Part shown: one piece after another, positions 1 to 10,000 of the stretch
Numbering within the stretch: the stretch's first letter is position 1
How the letters are laid out: every line of letters begins with the position of its first letter
Source of the DNA: Gracilaria caudata
Lineage: Eukaryota; Rhodophyta; Florideophyceae; Gracilariales; Gracilariaceae
Reading direction: 5' to 3'
Length of the DNA stretch: 36,500 nt
NCBI GenBank assembly: GCA_030374735.1
Contig: JASCIV010000155.1
Location: 428 to 36,927 of the forward strand
Notes under the pieces: generated by a model
Databases searched by the model: none
Told to the model about the DNA's origin: nothing
The model's input: the letters and a program-made list of their open reading frames with translations, nothing else
Translations under genes and position numbers: made by a program

Positions 1-552
1 GACAAAAAGGCTTTGGTAGAGGCAAACAAGCGAGCCCAGCGTGCTTCGAGTCAGAATCCTCAACGTGTTCCTGATCGTGGCGATCGATAAAACGCAAATA
101 TATCGAGCAGTGTCGGGAACCAGGCACAAGTCATTCGAGCAGATGACTCTGACGCAAACAGGGCGAACAGTCTCGGGAACCAGGCATTAGTCAGTCGAGC
201 AGATGAAGATGACTCCAACGCGAACAGAGCGGACTGTGGCAGGATCCAGGAACCATTCGCTCAAGCTGATGTCTCCAATGCCAATGCCAACAGAGCAAAA
301 AGTGGAACCTAAATAGCGCGTACGCGGGGACCTCTCCAACAGTCAGCAATGAAAACAATGAGTGATGTGCGAAGGGCACGAACGGTGAGAGATGATGAGC
401 AGCAGGTGGTGACGACAGCTCGTGCGAGAAATGTCAAGAGCGATCCAGTCTCAATTCGGGCCATTGAGAAGAACGGCGAGGATGAAGATATGGGTTCTGC
501 ATCACGAGGTGCTCACAAAAACCGTCAGATGGAAAGGTTTTGCACGCGATAA
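1..552 (+). pseudogene. Low-complexity reading frame cut by three TAA codons (partial at the left edge)
   Basis: Frame 1 enters from the left edge and stays compositionally uniform (rich in Asn, Ala, Arg, Asp, Gln) across TAA at 88-90 and TAA at 310-312, ending at TAA 550-552. The part between the first two stops encodes repeated peptides built on GNQA...SRAD...NANRA, so the stops interrupt one former coding unit rather than separate genes. No known domain is recognised. The composition would suit a disordered structural or Gag-like protein of a mobile element, which is a guess from the neighbouring retroelement. It could also be the disordered tail of a cellular protein lying left of the window. 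Confidence 0.35.
111..302 (+). repeat. Imperfect tandem repeat, about 60-66 bp unit, three copies
   Basis: TCGGGAACCAGGCA recurs at about 113 and 173, exactly 60 bp apart, each followed by a copy of GTCGAGCAGATGA-like sequence and AACAGnGCG. The second unit carries a 6-bp insertion. A third, more diverged unit (AGGATCCAGGAACC...) follows from about 240. The unit length is a multiple of three and the repeats keep the frame, giving the repeated peptide in the broken reading frame that contains them. Confidence 0.6.
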
Positions 553-553
553 A

Positions 554-868
554 ATGTGTTCTAGAACGAAGCGGACTTCTGGAAAGTCCAGAGTGAGTGC
601 AGAATCAGGAGATTATGATCATGAAGAGTATAACAGTGATGAGATGCCACCCATGCCTCGTCGTCAGCAGAAACATCGCCGTGGCCTCGCGAAGAAGAAA
701 CCCCGCAAGGGTTCTCGTGCGGTGCGGTATGAGAAACCGTTAGTCGAGTTTGCGCAGTCAGATGAGGAAGAAGAGGACAGTCCCAGGGAAAACTCGTTAA
801 ATCGAATTGAATTGGAATCTCATACGGTTTTCTGTTGTTTTTCATTAGAATACGTCGTGCGTCATTGA
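554..868 (+). CDS. Possible charged, disordered protein fragment
   Basis: An open frame from an ATG at 554 (also open upstream to 422) encodes about 104 residues. A basic block (RRQQKHRRGLAKKKPRK) is followed by an acidic block (SDEEEEDSPREN). Alternating basic and acidic stretches are typical of disordered nuclear proteins or Gag tails. The last 20 residues lose this character, so the true end may be earlier. No family is recognised. The frame differs from the broken frame just upstream, so it could be the same degraded unit after a frameshift. Confidence 0.25.
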   Translation: MCSRTKRTSGKSRVSAESGDYDHEEYNSDEMPPMPRRQQKHRRGLAKKKPRKGSRAVRYEKPLVEFAQSDEEEEDSPRENSLNRIELESHTVFCCFSLEYVVRH

Positions 869-1001
869 GTCTTCATTGCATCTGTATGCAACTTAAATCT
901 ATTGAAGGCAATTTTTCTAAAACATTCAATGCATTGAGAATGCCTTGAAGATATAAGAAAATTGGCTGAGTTACTGAGTGCAGCATGAAGACTCAATGAC
1001 G
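860..1001. repeat. 142-bp element bounded by a perfect 17-bp inverted repeat
   Basis: CGTCATTGAGTCTTCAT at 860-876 is the exact reverse complement of 985-1001, with 108 bp between. The core has no open frame. This is the structure of a very small foldback or MITE-like element. No convincing target-site duplication is visible at the borders. Confidence 0.5.
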
Positions 1002-2180
1002 GAAAGTTCTGCCTGGGAGTGGTTCCGAAGAATAGGAAGTGGGACGTGAACCACGTCGACGTAATCGCACGCGTTGAAGTCCTCAAGTGGTGGCCTGAGC
1101 CGAACTGCGCTCCTGCCTTTCGGCCCTTTGAATCGTAAGCAGGAGTCACATATGACCTGAGAGCTGCACATGCTCTATTTTCATATCACTAACTCGATTC
1201 AGAGATGTTATTCCTTGATCACCAGAGACAACGAAAGGGTCGCGAAAACATGTGCTCAAGCTGCAAATATGTCCCTCTGGACGACACAGAATGTAAGATC
1301 AAACGCGTTCGTGTTCCGTGTCGCTTTTACATCGCAGAAGTTTAGGTACTAACCGATTCGGTTACTCCACTCGTATTTTTTTGCGAAACAGATCACTCAC
1401 TTGCATCCTATCCTACTGGTAAGTATTATGATCCGATAACAATGCGAACTGCGTGAAGGCAGTGGAGCTCTGACTCAAGTTCGTTTCTCATATCTGCGTT
1501 GCATTGCTACATTTCTGGAAGTGGGCCTCTACGACGGCGTCATATCTTCTCGTGTGATGCAAAGATCGACCTTTGTTCTTCCGTTCTCTATTTGCGTACA
1601 AGTATAGTTGTCAACGTTCGAAGTATTGTCCGGAATCTCTTGTTCGGAGTTTCATTTACTGTTGATTGCAACAGCCACTACGAAGTAAAGGAAAGAAAGA
1701 AAGGAGAGTATGGACATGAGGACTCATGAAAACCCTCAGTCCAGCTCGAAGTCCTATTGTGGATTTCAGACACAGTTCTTTTAGAGCTGACTTGTGAATC
1801 TTGGAGTGCTATAAAAGGTTGAATAGTGAACACATAACGGATAGCAAAGGGACATTATTTCGAGGATATACGTCTATGTGTTGACGATGAGTGGTGACTA
1901 TATCGGTCCAACGATTCGTATAGAAAGCGACCACATCTTGTACCAAATGCGCCGGTGAAGTCGTTCGCCTTCCGAACAGTTTTTAACTGCCTCTTGGGTG
2001 AGTCTTGAATACAAATTGACTTCTTTCGGAAGTGAATCAAGTCCCTTCCTGGCCATTCTTGACCTCATATTGTCCATTAACCGTCTTAAAATCGCGGTCT
2101 ACTTTCGGACCAATATTGAACTGCATTCGACCCTCCGTAGTGGGCCTTCTTTCGTCCTACGTTACAAGGCATAATTAAGG
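1002..2180. other. Intergenic stretch with no supportable gene
   Basis: Short ORFs of 60-76 codons occur on both strands, but none has recognisable motifs or neighbours in frame. The right part probably belongs to the truncated retroelement that becomes recognisable at about 2.2 kb, but no Gag, protease or 5' LTR can be seen. No copy of the 3' LTR start TGTTACGTTTTTG was found here. Confidence 0.5.
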
Positions 2181-2186
2181 CCATAT

Positions 2187-2850
2187 TTGGGCCCATTTTT
2201 GGCACAAATGCGAGCAAAAAATCAGGATATAATTTTGTCCATCTATCCGCCAAATTTCATACCATACCTGTCCAGCAAGGTTGCGCACTGGGTGGTGTAT
2301 CTCGATAACATCCTAATTTGTAGTCAGAATCTGGATGTGCACACTGATCATATCATACTTGTATTCGACCAGCTTCGCTCGCATAAGCTGTATGGGAAGC
2401 TTTCGAAAATGTGAGTTTCTACGAAGCAAAGTCGAATATCTTGGTCCTGTCGTTAGCAACGAGGGAATATCTGTCGAAGAACACAAAGTCAAAGCCATAG
2501 CATACTGGGAGACTTCAAAGAACAAAACAGATGTAGTTGTAGTTGACTCTCTAGGACTGGTGAACTACTATCGAATATTTTTCAAGAACTGTTTTTCTAT
2601 ATTAAAGCCTCTTACCACTCTCTGTGGGGGGGAAGATCCGTTTTAGTGGGGAAGGGATAACAATTTCGCATTCGAAAAACTCAAGAAAACAATTTCGAAC
2701 ACACCTGTACTTCCCCACTTTTATCCCAATCTTCCGATAATAGTCAAAACTGTTGCATCCTAGTATGCACTAGGAGCTGTTTTGGAACACGTAGAATGTT
2801 CCGTCATAAGACCAGTTTCATTCCACTCTAGAACACTGAACTGCGCGGGA
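2187..2850 (+). pseudogene. Ty3/gypsy reverse transcriptase and RNase H, degenerate
   Basis: The 3' half of a Ty3/gypsy RT is readable across at least two frames. VVYLDNILICS is the catalytic YxDD box with the second Asp changed to Asn. HKLYGKLSK, then (after a frameshift near 2410) KCEFLRSKVEYLGPVVS and GLVNYYRIFFKN follow in the usual order. RNase H-like sequence follows (LKKTISNTPVLPHFYPN; ALGAVLEH; RPVSFHSRTLN), with an in-frame TAG at about 2761-2763 just before the ALGAVLEH segment. The N-terminal RT fingers, protease and Gag are missing. The active-site change, frameshifts and stops mean this copy is dead. Confidence 0.9.
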
Positions 2851-2984
2851 CAAAGTAATGAAAAAGCGGTCCCAGATCAGTATGAACTGCATCACCACTT
2901 TATCGAAAACCAAGTTAGGACACAGCGCCATCTACGTTGTTCTAGACCTTCTCTTCATTATACACATCATTCCAACAACTAAAG

Positions 2985-3716
2985 GTGTCACCGCTTTTGA
3001 GACTGCCAAGTTTTACGTGGAGAATATCTATCGTTATCATGGATGTCCTCACTCCATAGTATCTGATAGAGATTCAATATTCATGAGCAAGTTCTGGAAG
3101 GAAGTATTCCAATTACTTTGGCAAAGCTTCGGCCGTCATTGGTATATCATCCACAGATAGACAGACAAACAGAGGTAAGCAACAAGAAGATCGAAGGAAT
3201 GATCAGATGTTTTGTCATTTACCGGGAAAATAACTGGGACGAGCACCAGATTCAGTCCGAGGTCACTCACAACTTCTCTATGCAGGTGCATTTCACTGCA
3301 ATATTCATTCTATTTTTCCTGACCTATGGAGAAGAGCCTCGGATTATACCAGTCGAAATGATTATCTCTCAAAATCAGGCTGCATCTGCGTTTCTGAAAA
3401 GTACTTCTGAAGCAACGAAGATCGTAAGAAGCGAGATCAGCAAGATGAATGAATATTCAGAACGCTGCTACAACCTAGAACGAACTTCTTGCGACTTGAA
3501 ACTTGGGGAACAAGTCATGATTTCGACAAAAAAAACCTGAAAATAGACGAGACCGGACAAGAGAACAAGTTTGGAATCAAGTATTGTGGTCCATTGAAGA
3601 TAATCGAACAATTAAGCCCAGTTGATATTGGAAGCGTTATGAAACATCAAAATATTCACGGCGTATTTCATCACCAATTGCTGAAAAGATATTACCCACA
3701 TAAATACCTTCAGTAA
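2985..3716 (+). pseudogene. Ty3/gypsy integrase, degenerate
   Basis: The integrase core is readable across three frames. GCPHSIVSDRDSIFMSKFWKE holds the second catalytic Asp (SDRD) and the conserved FW. YHPQIDRQTEVSNKKIEGMI matches the family's YHPQTDGQTE...N...E region with the third catalytic residue, after a frameshift near 3120. The C-terminal GPY/F-type segment follows (KYCGPLKIIEQLSPV...HGVFHHQLLKRY). At least two frameshifts and one stop break it. The HHCC domain and first catalytic Asp are not seen. The order RT-RNase H-integrase is diagnostic of Ty3/gypsy rather than copia. Confidence 0.9.
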
Positions 3717-3750
3717 ATCTAAACCCAAACCGAGTACCATAAAACCTTAT

Positions 3751-3903
3751 GAAGGAACCGTAGAATATGAAGTAGAAGCCATTTTGAATCATCGTAGGCG
3801 AAGAAAAAAAGATGAAAATCTCCTAAATTGGCTTGGCTATCCACAGCATGCAAACACTTGGCTCCCAGATTCCGACTTCAGACTCTGTTTTGCGACAGTA
3901 TAA
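3751..3903 (+). pseudogene. Chromodomain of a chromovirus integrase tail
   Basis: A 50-codon open frame ending at TAA 3901-3903 has the chromodomain pattern. It starts EYEVEAILNHRRRRK, continues with LLNWLGYPQHANTWLPDSDF, and so has the aromatic cage positions Tyr, Trp and Trp in place. It lies 35 bp after the integrase frame stops, in another frame, so the fusion is broken. The domain classifies the element as a chromovirus; in that clade the chromodomain directs integration by binding modified histone H3 (family knowledge). Confidence 0.8.
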
Positions 3904-4149
3904 AAAAACCCAAGACCTCTAAAACTCTTAGACCCCAGTCACCGCGATCAATGAGCCATGGAAAACAGTAAGCTTACCCCCGCGAGCAATATGCAACTCG
4001 ACTCCGCACGTCTGTTCTACAGTCGCATTATTCTCGGTGGGCAACAAATTTGTTTTGTTTTGAAGATATCACCACCAAAATATCCGAGAAGTTGCGACTT
4101 GCGTAGGCATCTTGTAATATCTGCTTTACCTCTTTTCAACTCCGCGGAC

Positions 4150-4465
4150 CGTATTTTACCGACGAAAAAGCTGAACTCTTGTTGAAATTGTTCAAGAAGC
4201 TCGAAAAAGGTATACTTGAAGATCTCAGTGAACAATATTTCCATCTCCATTTCTGCGATCTCGTATCTCCACTCGGACATCTCCCCCCGATCCCGCCGAT
4301 ACTTTCCTGGATGCCTTAGAAGGTGCACTTGATCATCTCGAACAATTTCGCGACGATGACTCTATTTCTATCGAATTCGAATCCCGTTCTGATATGGTGT
4401 TATTTCCATATCCGCCAGGCCCCTTTGAGATTCAACCTATTCCCAATGGTACTTCCAAACACTGA
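4150..4465 (+). pseudogene. Acidic ORF between the chromodomain and the polypurine tract
   Basis: Two overlapping frames read as one plausible protein. The first includes YFTDEKAELLLKLFKKLEKG. After a frameshift near 4300 the second includes LDALEGALDHLEQFRDDD and ends PYPPGPFEIQPIPNG before TGA at 4463-4465, 25 bp before the polypurine tract. The amphipathic, Glu/Leu-rich character looks coding. It could be the C-terminal tail of the polyprotein or a separate accessory ORF. No family is recognised. Confidence 0.4.
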
Positions 4466-4489
4466 AGAGTCAGGACGATTCTCCTCAAT

Positions 4490-4500
4490 GGGGGAAGGGA
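4490..4500 (+). other. Polypurine tract
   Basis: GGGGGAAGGGA lies immediately before TGTTACG. This is the usual plus-strand primer site and LTR start of chromoviruses. It fixes the 5' boundary of the 3' LTR at 4501. Confidence 0.75.
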
Positions 4501-4960
4501 TGTTACGTTTTTGTCTGTTCCGGTCATGTGTTTATTGCATTTGTTATGATGCTATGCTTTTAGTTATTTCGATGTCTTAAAGCTTTGTTTGAACTCCTCG
4601 TGATCTAATGATCCGAATTGATACCTCTTCGACACTCAGCCTCCTTGTTTTACACTATTTTTCATAATGTTACCAATAAGAGTCATATATGATGTATGTT
4701 TCGTCGTTTAATGTCATGACAGTTTCAAAGTTTTCGGTGTTTGGTGAAAATCCTTGAAGTGATACGTTGCAGAAGCTTCTAGACGCTTCTAGAAAATTCC
4801 ACAGCCGATTTCTACGCACACTTTCTGCACTGGTTCCGACGTATACACTACTACTAATAGATGCTTTAGTTTGAAGGATATTCTAAGAGTCGTCTCTAGC
4901 GATCTTGTTTTTTAATGTTTCAAACCTCTTTACACACACTGGTCGACGAGCCAACTTTTC
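4501..4960 (+). repeat. 3' LTR of the chromovirus (right end uncertain)
   Basis: It starts TGTTACG directly after the polypurine tract. The sequence is non-coding and AT-rich. A TATA-like GTATACAC lies near 4841. The terminal CA and the target duplication cannot be placed because the partner LTR is absent, so the end given is only an estimate. Confidence 0.5.
4772..4799 (+). promoter_or_regulatory. Six-unit heat-shock element in the LTR
   Basis: Inverted pentamers run without a gap: GAA(4772) gc TTC(4777) ta GAc(4782) gc TTC(4787) ta GAA(4792) aa TTC(4797). Five of the six units match nGAAn/nTTCn exactly; only the third has GAC. Three alternating units are already a functional heat-shock factor site in most eukaryotes (established knowledge). 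It lies about 270 bp into the LTR and about 45 bp before a TATA-like sequence, a promoter-proximal placement. Confidence 0.6.
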
Positions 4961-4978
4961 CTCGGCGACCATCATCGT

Positions 4979-5300
4979 TCACGTTCTCAGCCTCAGGACT
5001 AATGTTCTAAACAATCGAACTTCGATAACTTCCGAGAGGCAGGCAACCGAACACCTTTGCATGTAGCCGCTCTTCAAATCTTTCCGAACAATCGCAACCG
5101 TAGATCCATCATCCATTTCAACCACTCGAGCAGGAGGGCGAATTGCTTCAAAGTACTTGTCAGAAACGTGGCAAACGAGAATTACCGACCCGGTAATACA
5201 AATGACAGGTCTGGGAACTGTCTTCCACAGGAAGTTGTTGATTATCACACCAACCTGAACGGGTATGACGAGTTCCATTCAATGAATACGGAAGGTGTGC
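4979..5300 (-). pseudogene. Possible copia-type aspartic protease remnant
   Basis: A minus-strand frame reads ITGSVILVCHVSDKYFEAI, then VVEMDDGSTVAIV. This resembles the copia protease layout, a DSG...CHxSD block followed about 15-20 residues later by a (D/A)DGSxV strand. The catalytic DSG itself is not preserved. The upstream part is open in another frame. No zinc knuckle, integrase or LTR was found around it. Treat as a weak similarity. Confidence 0.25.
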
Positions 5301-5749
5301 CGCAGTTACGCGGGTTAGATTAGCGTACAGTGCCTCATCGACGTCGATGACTGTATCCTCGCTTGAGGTAAACGGTAATTCCGTAGTAGCCGACGGCTGG
5401 TGTTCGCTTCCAAAGAAGTTCACATTATCATGTAATGCATTCGCGTGTCGATCCGGACCAATTCATTGGGAACCAGAAGCTGGTGTGTGGGAAAGAAGAG
5501 TTCGAGAAGGACAAGAACTACCCTTCTGCGTGTGACGCACGAAGCGTTTCTCCGTCAGCTTTGGCATACTTGTAGTGCAAAACCAGAGATTGGAATGACT
5601 TGTGTAAGATGTTCGATACCCTGCCCTCGTGAGGAGGAAGAGCAGCTACAGAACACTCCTCTAGCACGGGGAGATCCGAGTGCAAGACCTGTGTGCCACT
5701 TCTGGGCTGTATCTAGAACGTCAAATAAGAGTGTAGTTGCTTGAGCCGG

Positions 5750-6199
5750 TTGTCGGTGAAATCGGGTCAACGGAGTGGGAGTGAAAGTGAGAGAAATACC
5801 CTCGGGAGTGCGTTACCAGTATGGTAGAAAGGAACAGAATTAAACTCTATACAGGTGCGGTAGACGTAGCCACACTCTGCAACAGCGAAGAATACAAAAC
5901 AAAACAGGAGAAAAGGGAGCCGTGGCCTGGTTTGCCGGAGATAACCCGGAAGGGGTGGATGTAACGTAGCAGTGACGGCTGCACTCGACAGAGTATCGAG
6001 CCTGTGTAGGCGGCACGATCCAGGGCCAATCACTTCGTGAAGAAGACGCTCTCTGTAGAGTACGAATCTTCGTTGAGTTTACTTGATAGTGGGCCAGGGC
6101 CGCGAAGCTCTGGCCTAAGTAGTGCATATAATAATCAACTAAAATTACTTAATCAAGTGCAGACCGCTGCTGTTCTATATACGTCTTATATGTGTAAAT
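5750..6199. other. Intergenic stretch with no supportable gene
   Basis: Overlapping minus-strand ORFs of 60-95 codons exist in several frames, but none has recognisable motifs. The neighbouring sequence from about 5.3 to 5.75 kb is equally uninformative. Confidence 0.4.
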
Positions 6200-6494
6200 C
6201 CCTGTTCACCCTATGAATATCGAAAATGGCCGTAATATGGCCGAGATGTGACCGAAATGTGGGCGTTTAAGTCGAAAATTTGTGAGAACGTATAACTCGT
6301 CAAGATATTCATATCTTGTTCAGCACTTCCGCCACATTTCGGCCATATTTTGACACATTTTGGCCATATGCTCGAAAATCAAAAGTGTTTATCTGGATGA
6401 GTTATACGCTATCACAAATATTGGACTTAAAAGCCCACATTTCGGTCACATCTCGGCCATATTCCGGCCATTTTCGATGTTCATAGGGTCAGGG
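6200..6494. mobile_element. Foldback/MITE-like element, about 280 bp
   Basis: About 98 bp at 6209-6306 is roughly 90% identical to the reverse complement of 6391-6488. Both arms begin CCCTATGAAnATCGAAAATG and share GGCCGAGATGTGACC and GCGTATAACTC-like blocks. The short spacer repeats the same GGCCATATTTTG motif. There is no coding capacity. The whole unit would fold into one long hairpin. This is the structure of a non-autonomous foldback or MITE element. Target duplications are not clear. Confidence 0.75.
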
Positions 6495-7072
6495 CCAAAG
6501 TCAGGCCCGTTACATCGGGACAATGCATAACAACAATCCCTAGTAGAATCACAGTAGAGCATGTACATGGAAATAAGAGAACAATTTATTGAGCAGAGAC
6601 GCATCATAATACGTGTTGTTCAGGGGGTTCATTGAGTACTGTTTGCATCAGAGCACTCTAAGCCACCCACATGTGCCCCGTATATGAACACCTCTCAGAC
6701 ACCGGAAGACCAACATTGTGGGCCCTGCATATCCACAGTTTCTGTCTATTTTGTTCTTACTCGTCGCCGTAGCTGCACTACTTTTTCTCCCGCTTTCGCA
6801 CTTTCTCACTCTTCCGTACTATGCTGTTCCACTTCCTTCCCTCTATCCGAACCGTAGATCTCAGCCGTCATTCAATAGATCGCCGTCAAAGGCTTGTAAC
6901 AATAAAACATGGGAAGCAACTTCACAATCCTTTATCTACGACGACTCAAACTTCGTAACCCAAACTGTTCATGTAGCAGGTTGAGAGACGTAGAGCAACT
7001 GCGCCGCATAATGAGATATCTGGTCGCACCCCGCAGAAAGTCCACCGGTTTCAGAATTTCCATTCCTCACTA
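6495..7072. other. 3' flank of the CACTA transposase; no gene seen
   Basis: An 88-codon plus-strand ORF with a hydrophobic start is present at 6718-6984 but looks fortuitous. CACTA pentamers occur at about 6767 and 7064, just beyond the transposase stop on its 3' side. They are candidates for a terminal inverted repeat, but no matching TAGTG end was found past 10.2 kb. Confidence 0.35.
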
Positions 7073-10000
7073 CTAGATCACTCCTCGCAGACGTCGATTA
7101 ACCCCATCGGCGGATTTGTTGCGGCGATTCAGGAGTCCTTCCAAACGGGCGTGATCATCAATGAAGTACGACCTTAGCTTCTTACCATTCCAATTCTTTC
7201 GTGGACCTCTGTGAGGAACGACACCAATGAGGCGCCTCAAAATAGTTACATCTTCCATTGAAGGGCTTTGAAATAAAGCGCTATGCCCACCTTCGTAGTA
7301 AACCTGACCTTGTGCGCCGATGTTGAGGTCATGAGCCCAGTCAAATACACCAAGAGTATAGCGACGGAACCAAGGACTAAACTGAGGGCAATCCTCTCGA
7401 AGATCTACGTCAATCAGCCGCAACAACCTTCCATAGAAAATATCAGATTTGCCTTCATCTTCGTCCATTTCCACCGCAACAAAATGAGATGCCCTGGCTT
7501 TTTCTTTTCGATCTTGTGAGCCACCGAGTGTCAGGTAGGCCGAGGCACACTGCGTATCCGTTCCGACAAGGAAGCGAATTCGGGCGTAGAATGTGCAATT
7601 CTTCAACTTTTGAGCAACATTCCTAGCCACGGCACCAGTCATGCCGTTGAACTTTCGGCAAAGATAATCTGAAAACAACTGTCTTAATCTGTTTCCTCCA
7701 TCGTTCAGGTCTCGAATGCGCATCGTTCTTTTTGGACCAAGTGTCTGAAAGCCACCAAGATTCGCAACTTCAAGAAATGAAGAATCCTTCCGAAACGTTG
7801 CTCTCCTTGTCACAAGCTTCAGGGACTCAGAAAATACCGCGCTTTGGAGCATAGACTGTGCGGCACGGTTTCGAGCATTGAGACTCTCCATCGTCCAACC
7901 AATATATCCTTCGACCCAGAGTTGAGAGAACCCAATAAGCGGACCGTATCTCTTCATGTGATCTGGTAGATGCAGAAGAATGTGGAAGATTGACTTGCAC
8001 AAGTTCACGCGGCTTTCAAGGTATCGGTAGTAGTTTTCTTCAAAGTGCTCGAAAAACCTGTGAGACAAATCTTGAGCTCGGGTAATGTCTCTTTCTGACA
8101 AAAAACTTCTGGTGGAAATGTCAATTAGTTCCGCAAGCATGCCAAAACCCTCGACATAAAGAGATGGAAGTATACCATCGAACAATATGATGGCATAAGA
8201 TATCGAAAATCGTTTGTGCTCCGCCGCCTTCCAGTCATAAAAGTTAGCAATTGGTCTTGGTCGGGGAGCGAGTTGGCCAGATATATTGGATCCCCATTCA
8301 GTTAACTCCGCATCGAGATCTTGTAGCTGGGATTTGGAGAGAGAGAACGAGTCTGCATATTACCCAAGAATGATTGCTAGTAACTCTCTTTGTATGTTGT
8401 AAAACAGATGCATAACATCATGAGGAAAACACTCGTAAGGTCGAAAATCAGCAATCTTGAATAAAATAGAGTCCTCCCGAACACCATGTCGCTTTTGCTA
8501 CTCAGTTTTTTCGGGCCCAGAGAGGTTATTCAGAGTCTCAATGACGGATATGCTTTCGTCGCAAGATCTGTAGGGCAAGTTCTGAATGTCGTACAAGATC
8601 CGAAATGTACTGGAACCGACACTTGGTAGTAGTTTTGAGGGGTAATAGTAGTGGTTCGAGGAAGATGAAACGCCATGTATGGAGCAGTCTCTACATGGAG
8701 CGACGGCGTTGTTTCCTTTTAACCCTGACACCTTCGAAATAGCAGGCTGATCACCACCAAAGGCGATAAGATGAACGCGAATTCTTCTGCTCGACCCATC
8801 ATGAAAAAGAAACGTCATTCCTTCTCCTGTCAAAGTGGACAAAACTTCTTTCACGAATGGCCTCAAGAAGGATTGGAGGTCTTTCGGTTGGTTTGGGCCT
8901 GGAATGAAGGCAAGGGGGATGACATTCTGTGGCATATACCGTACACTTGGTGAGAGATTGAAGTTAATTGCCACTAAGACCCATACTGTGTACCTCTTGT
9001 TCTTAAACACAGCGAATCCATCTGCTGAAGCAGAAATGAAGACATCCCACTTCAGATTGGCCTTCCCATACGTGTTCACTAGTTCCTTGTAGTGCTCTCC
9101 ATCAAAGTAGTCAGACATTACGGAGGAACTCTCCTGTTCTTCTGCAAGAGATTCTCGGTACAGGTACAAGTCACTGCACATTGTTGGGCAAGAGAACATT
9201 GACTCCAATTTAGGAAGAAGCGGAATATATGAAAATCTTCCAGACCAATCGGTTTGGAAGAGGGGCTTCTCCTCGCCGCAGATGCTGCACTCCGTCTGCG
9301 GATCATTACCCAGGTCTACGAACGCCGCATGTCCGGGGCACAAAGCATAGTGCTCAACGCTAGTTTCCACACCGGATATCTCACAAACAGTTTTGCGTAC
9401 CGTCTTCTAGCACTTCGCAGGACAGTTCAAATGCTCCAAGATCTCGTCCATGACCACCTGCTTCAGCGAGAATCGGTTGCACATTTGCAACCACTCCATA
9501 CGCTCGTCTACCCACGCAGACAAGTCCGGTACTCTGCTTCTATAGGAATGGAGTACATTGTACAGAGCATTTTCGAAAACCGTATCTGCGTCAGAAAAGT
9601 CCACATCAACCTCTTCGGAGTTCGAATCGGACAACAGCGAGGCACTCAAAGAGCTCTCTGGATTGTCATAAAGACCATTTGAAGGATGAATCTCCTCATC
9701 CAAAGCCACCTCTGGTACTTTTATCCCGACTTCGACTCCAATTTGACAACTTGAGGCGTTCATTGCAGGTGGGTTCTCGAGCTGAAGAGTTTCATTTTGC
9801 TCAACTTCAATTTCACCAACGTGAATCAAGAAAATAGAAGATTCAGTTTCCATCGGAACAACAGCGGAGCGATCGGCAGTGTTTGTAGCATCCTCAACAA
9901 TCTCGTGTTTCTGGCCAAAGAGAACGATGTCCTATAGATTATCGGTGTCGGTCTCCGCAACGACACTGTTAGGGATACTCTGTTCTGCGCTCCAGGTACT

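Larger units (their letters stand above)
2182..4960 (+). mobile_element. 5'-truncated Ty3/gypsy chromovirus with a 3' LTR start
   Basis: RT, RNase H, integrase, chromodomain, a trailing ORF and a polypurine tract lie in canonical order on the plus strand. No 5' LTR, primer-binding site, Gag or protease was found upstream. The right boundary is uncertain because no second LTR copy is present to define the LTR's end. Multiple frameshifts, stops and an RT active-site substitution show that it is an old, inactive insertion. Confidence 0.8.

Noticed and set aside
1855..2040. Minus-strand ORF with TGAFGTRCGRFLYESL, resembling the RT segment KTAFRTRYGHFE
   Set aside because: It is antisense to the plus-strand retroelement, very short and unsupported on either side; a chance match is more likely than an inverted RT fragment.
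6718..6984. 88-codon ORF with a hydrophobic N-terminus like a signal peptide
   Set aside because: No homologous motif or second exon, and it lies in the flank of a transposon; hydrophobicity comes from a T/C-rich tract.
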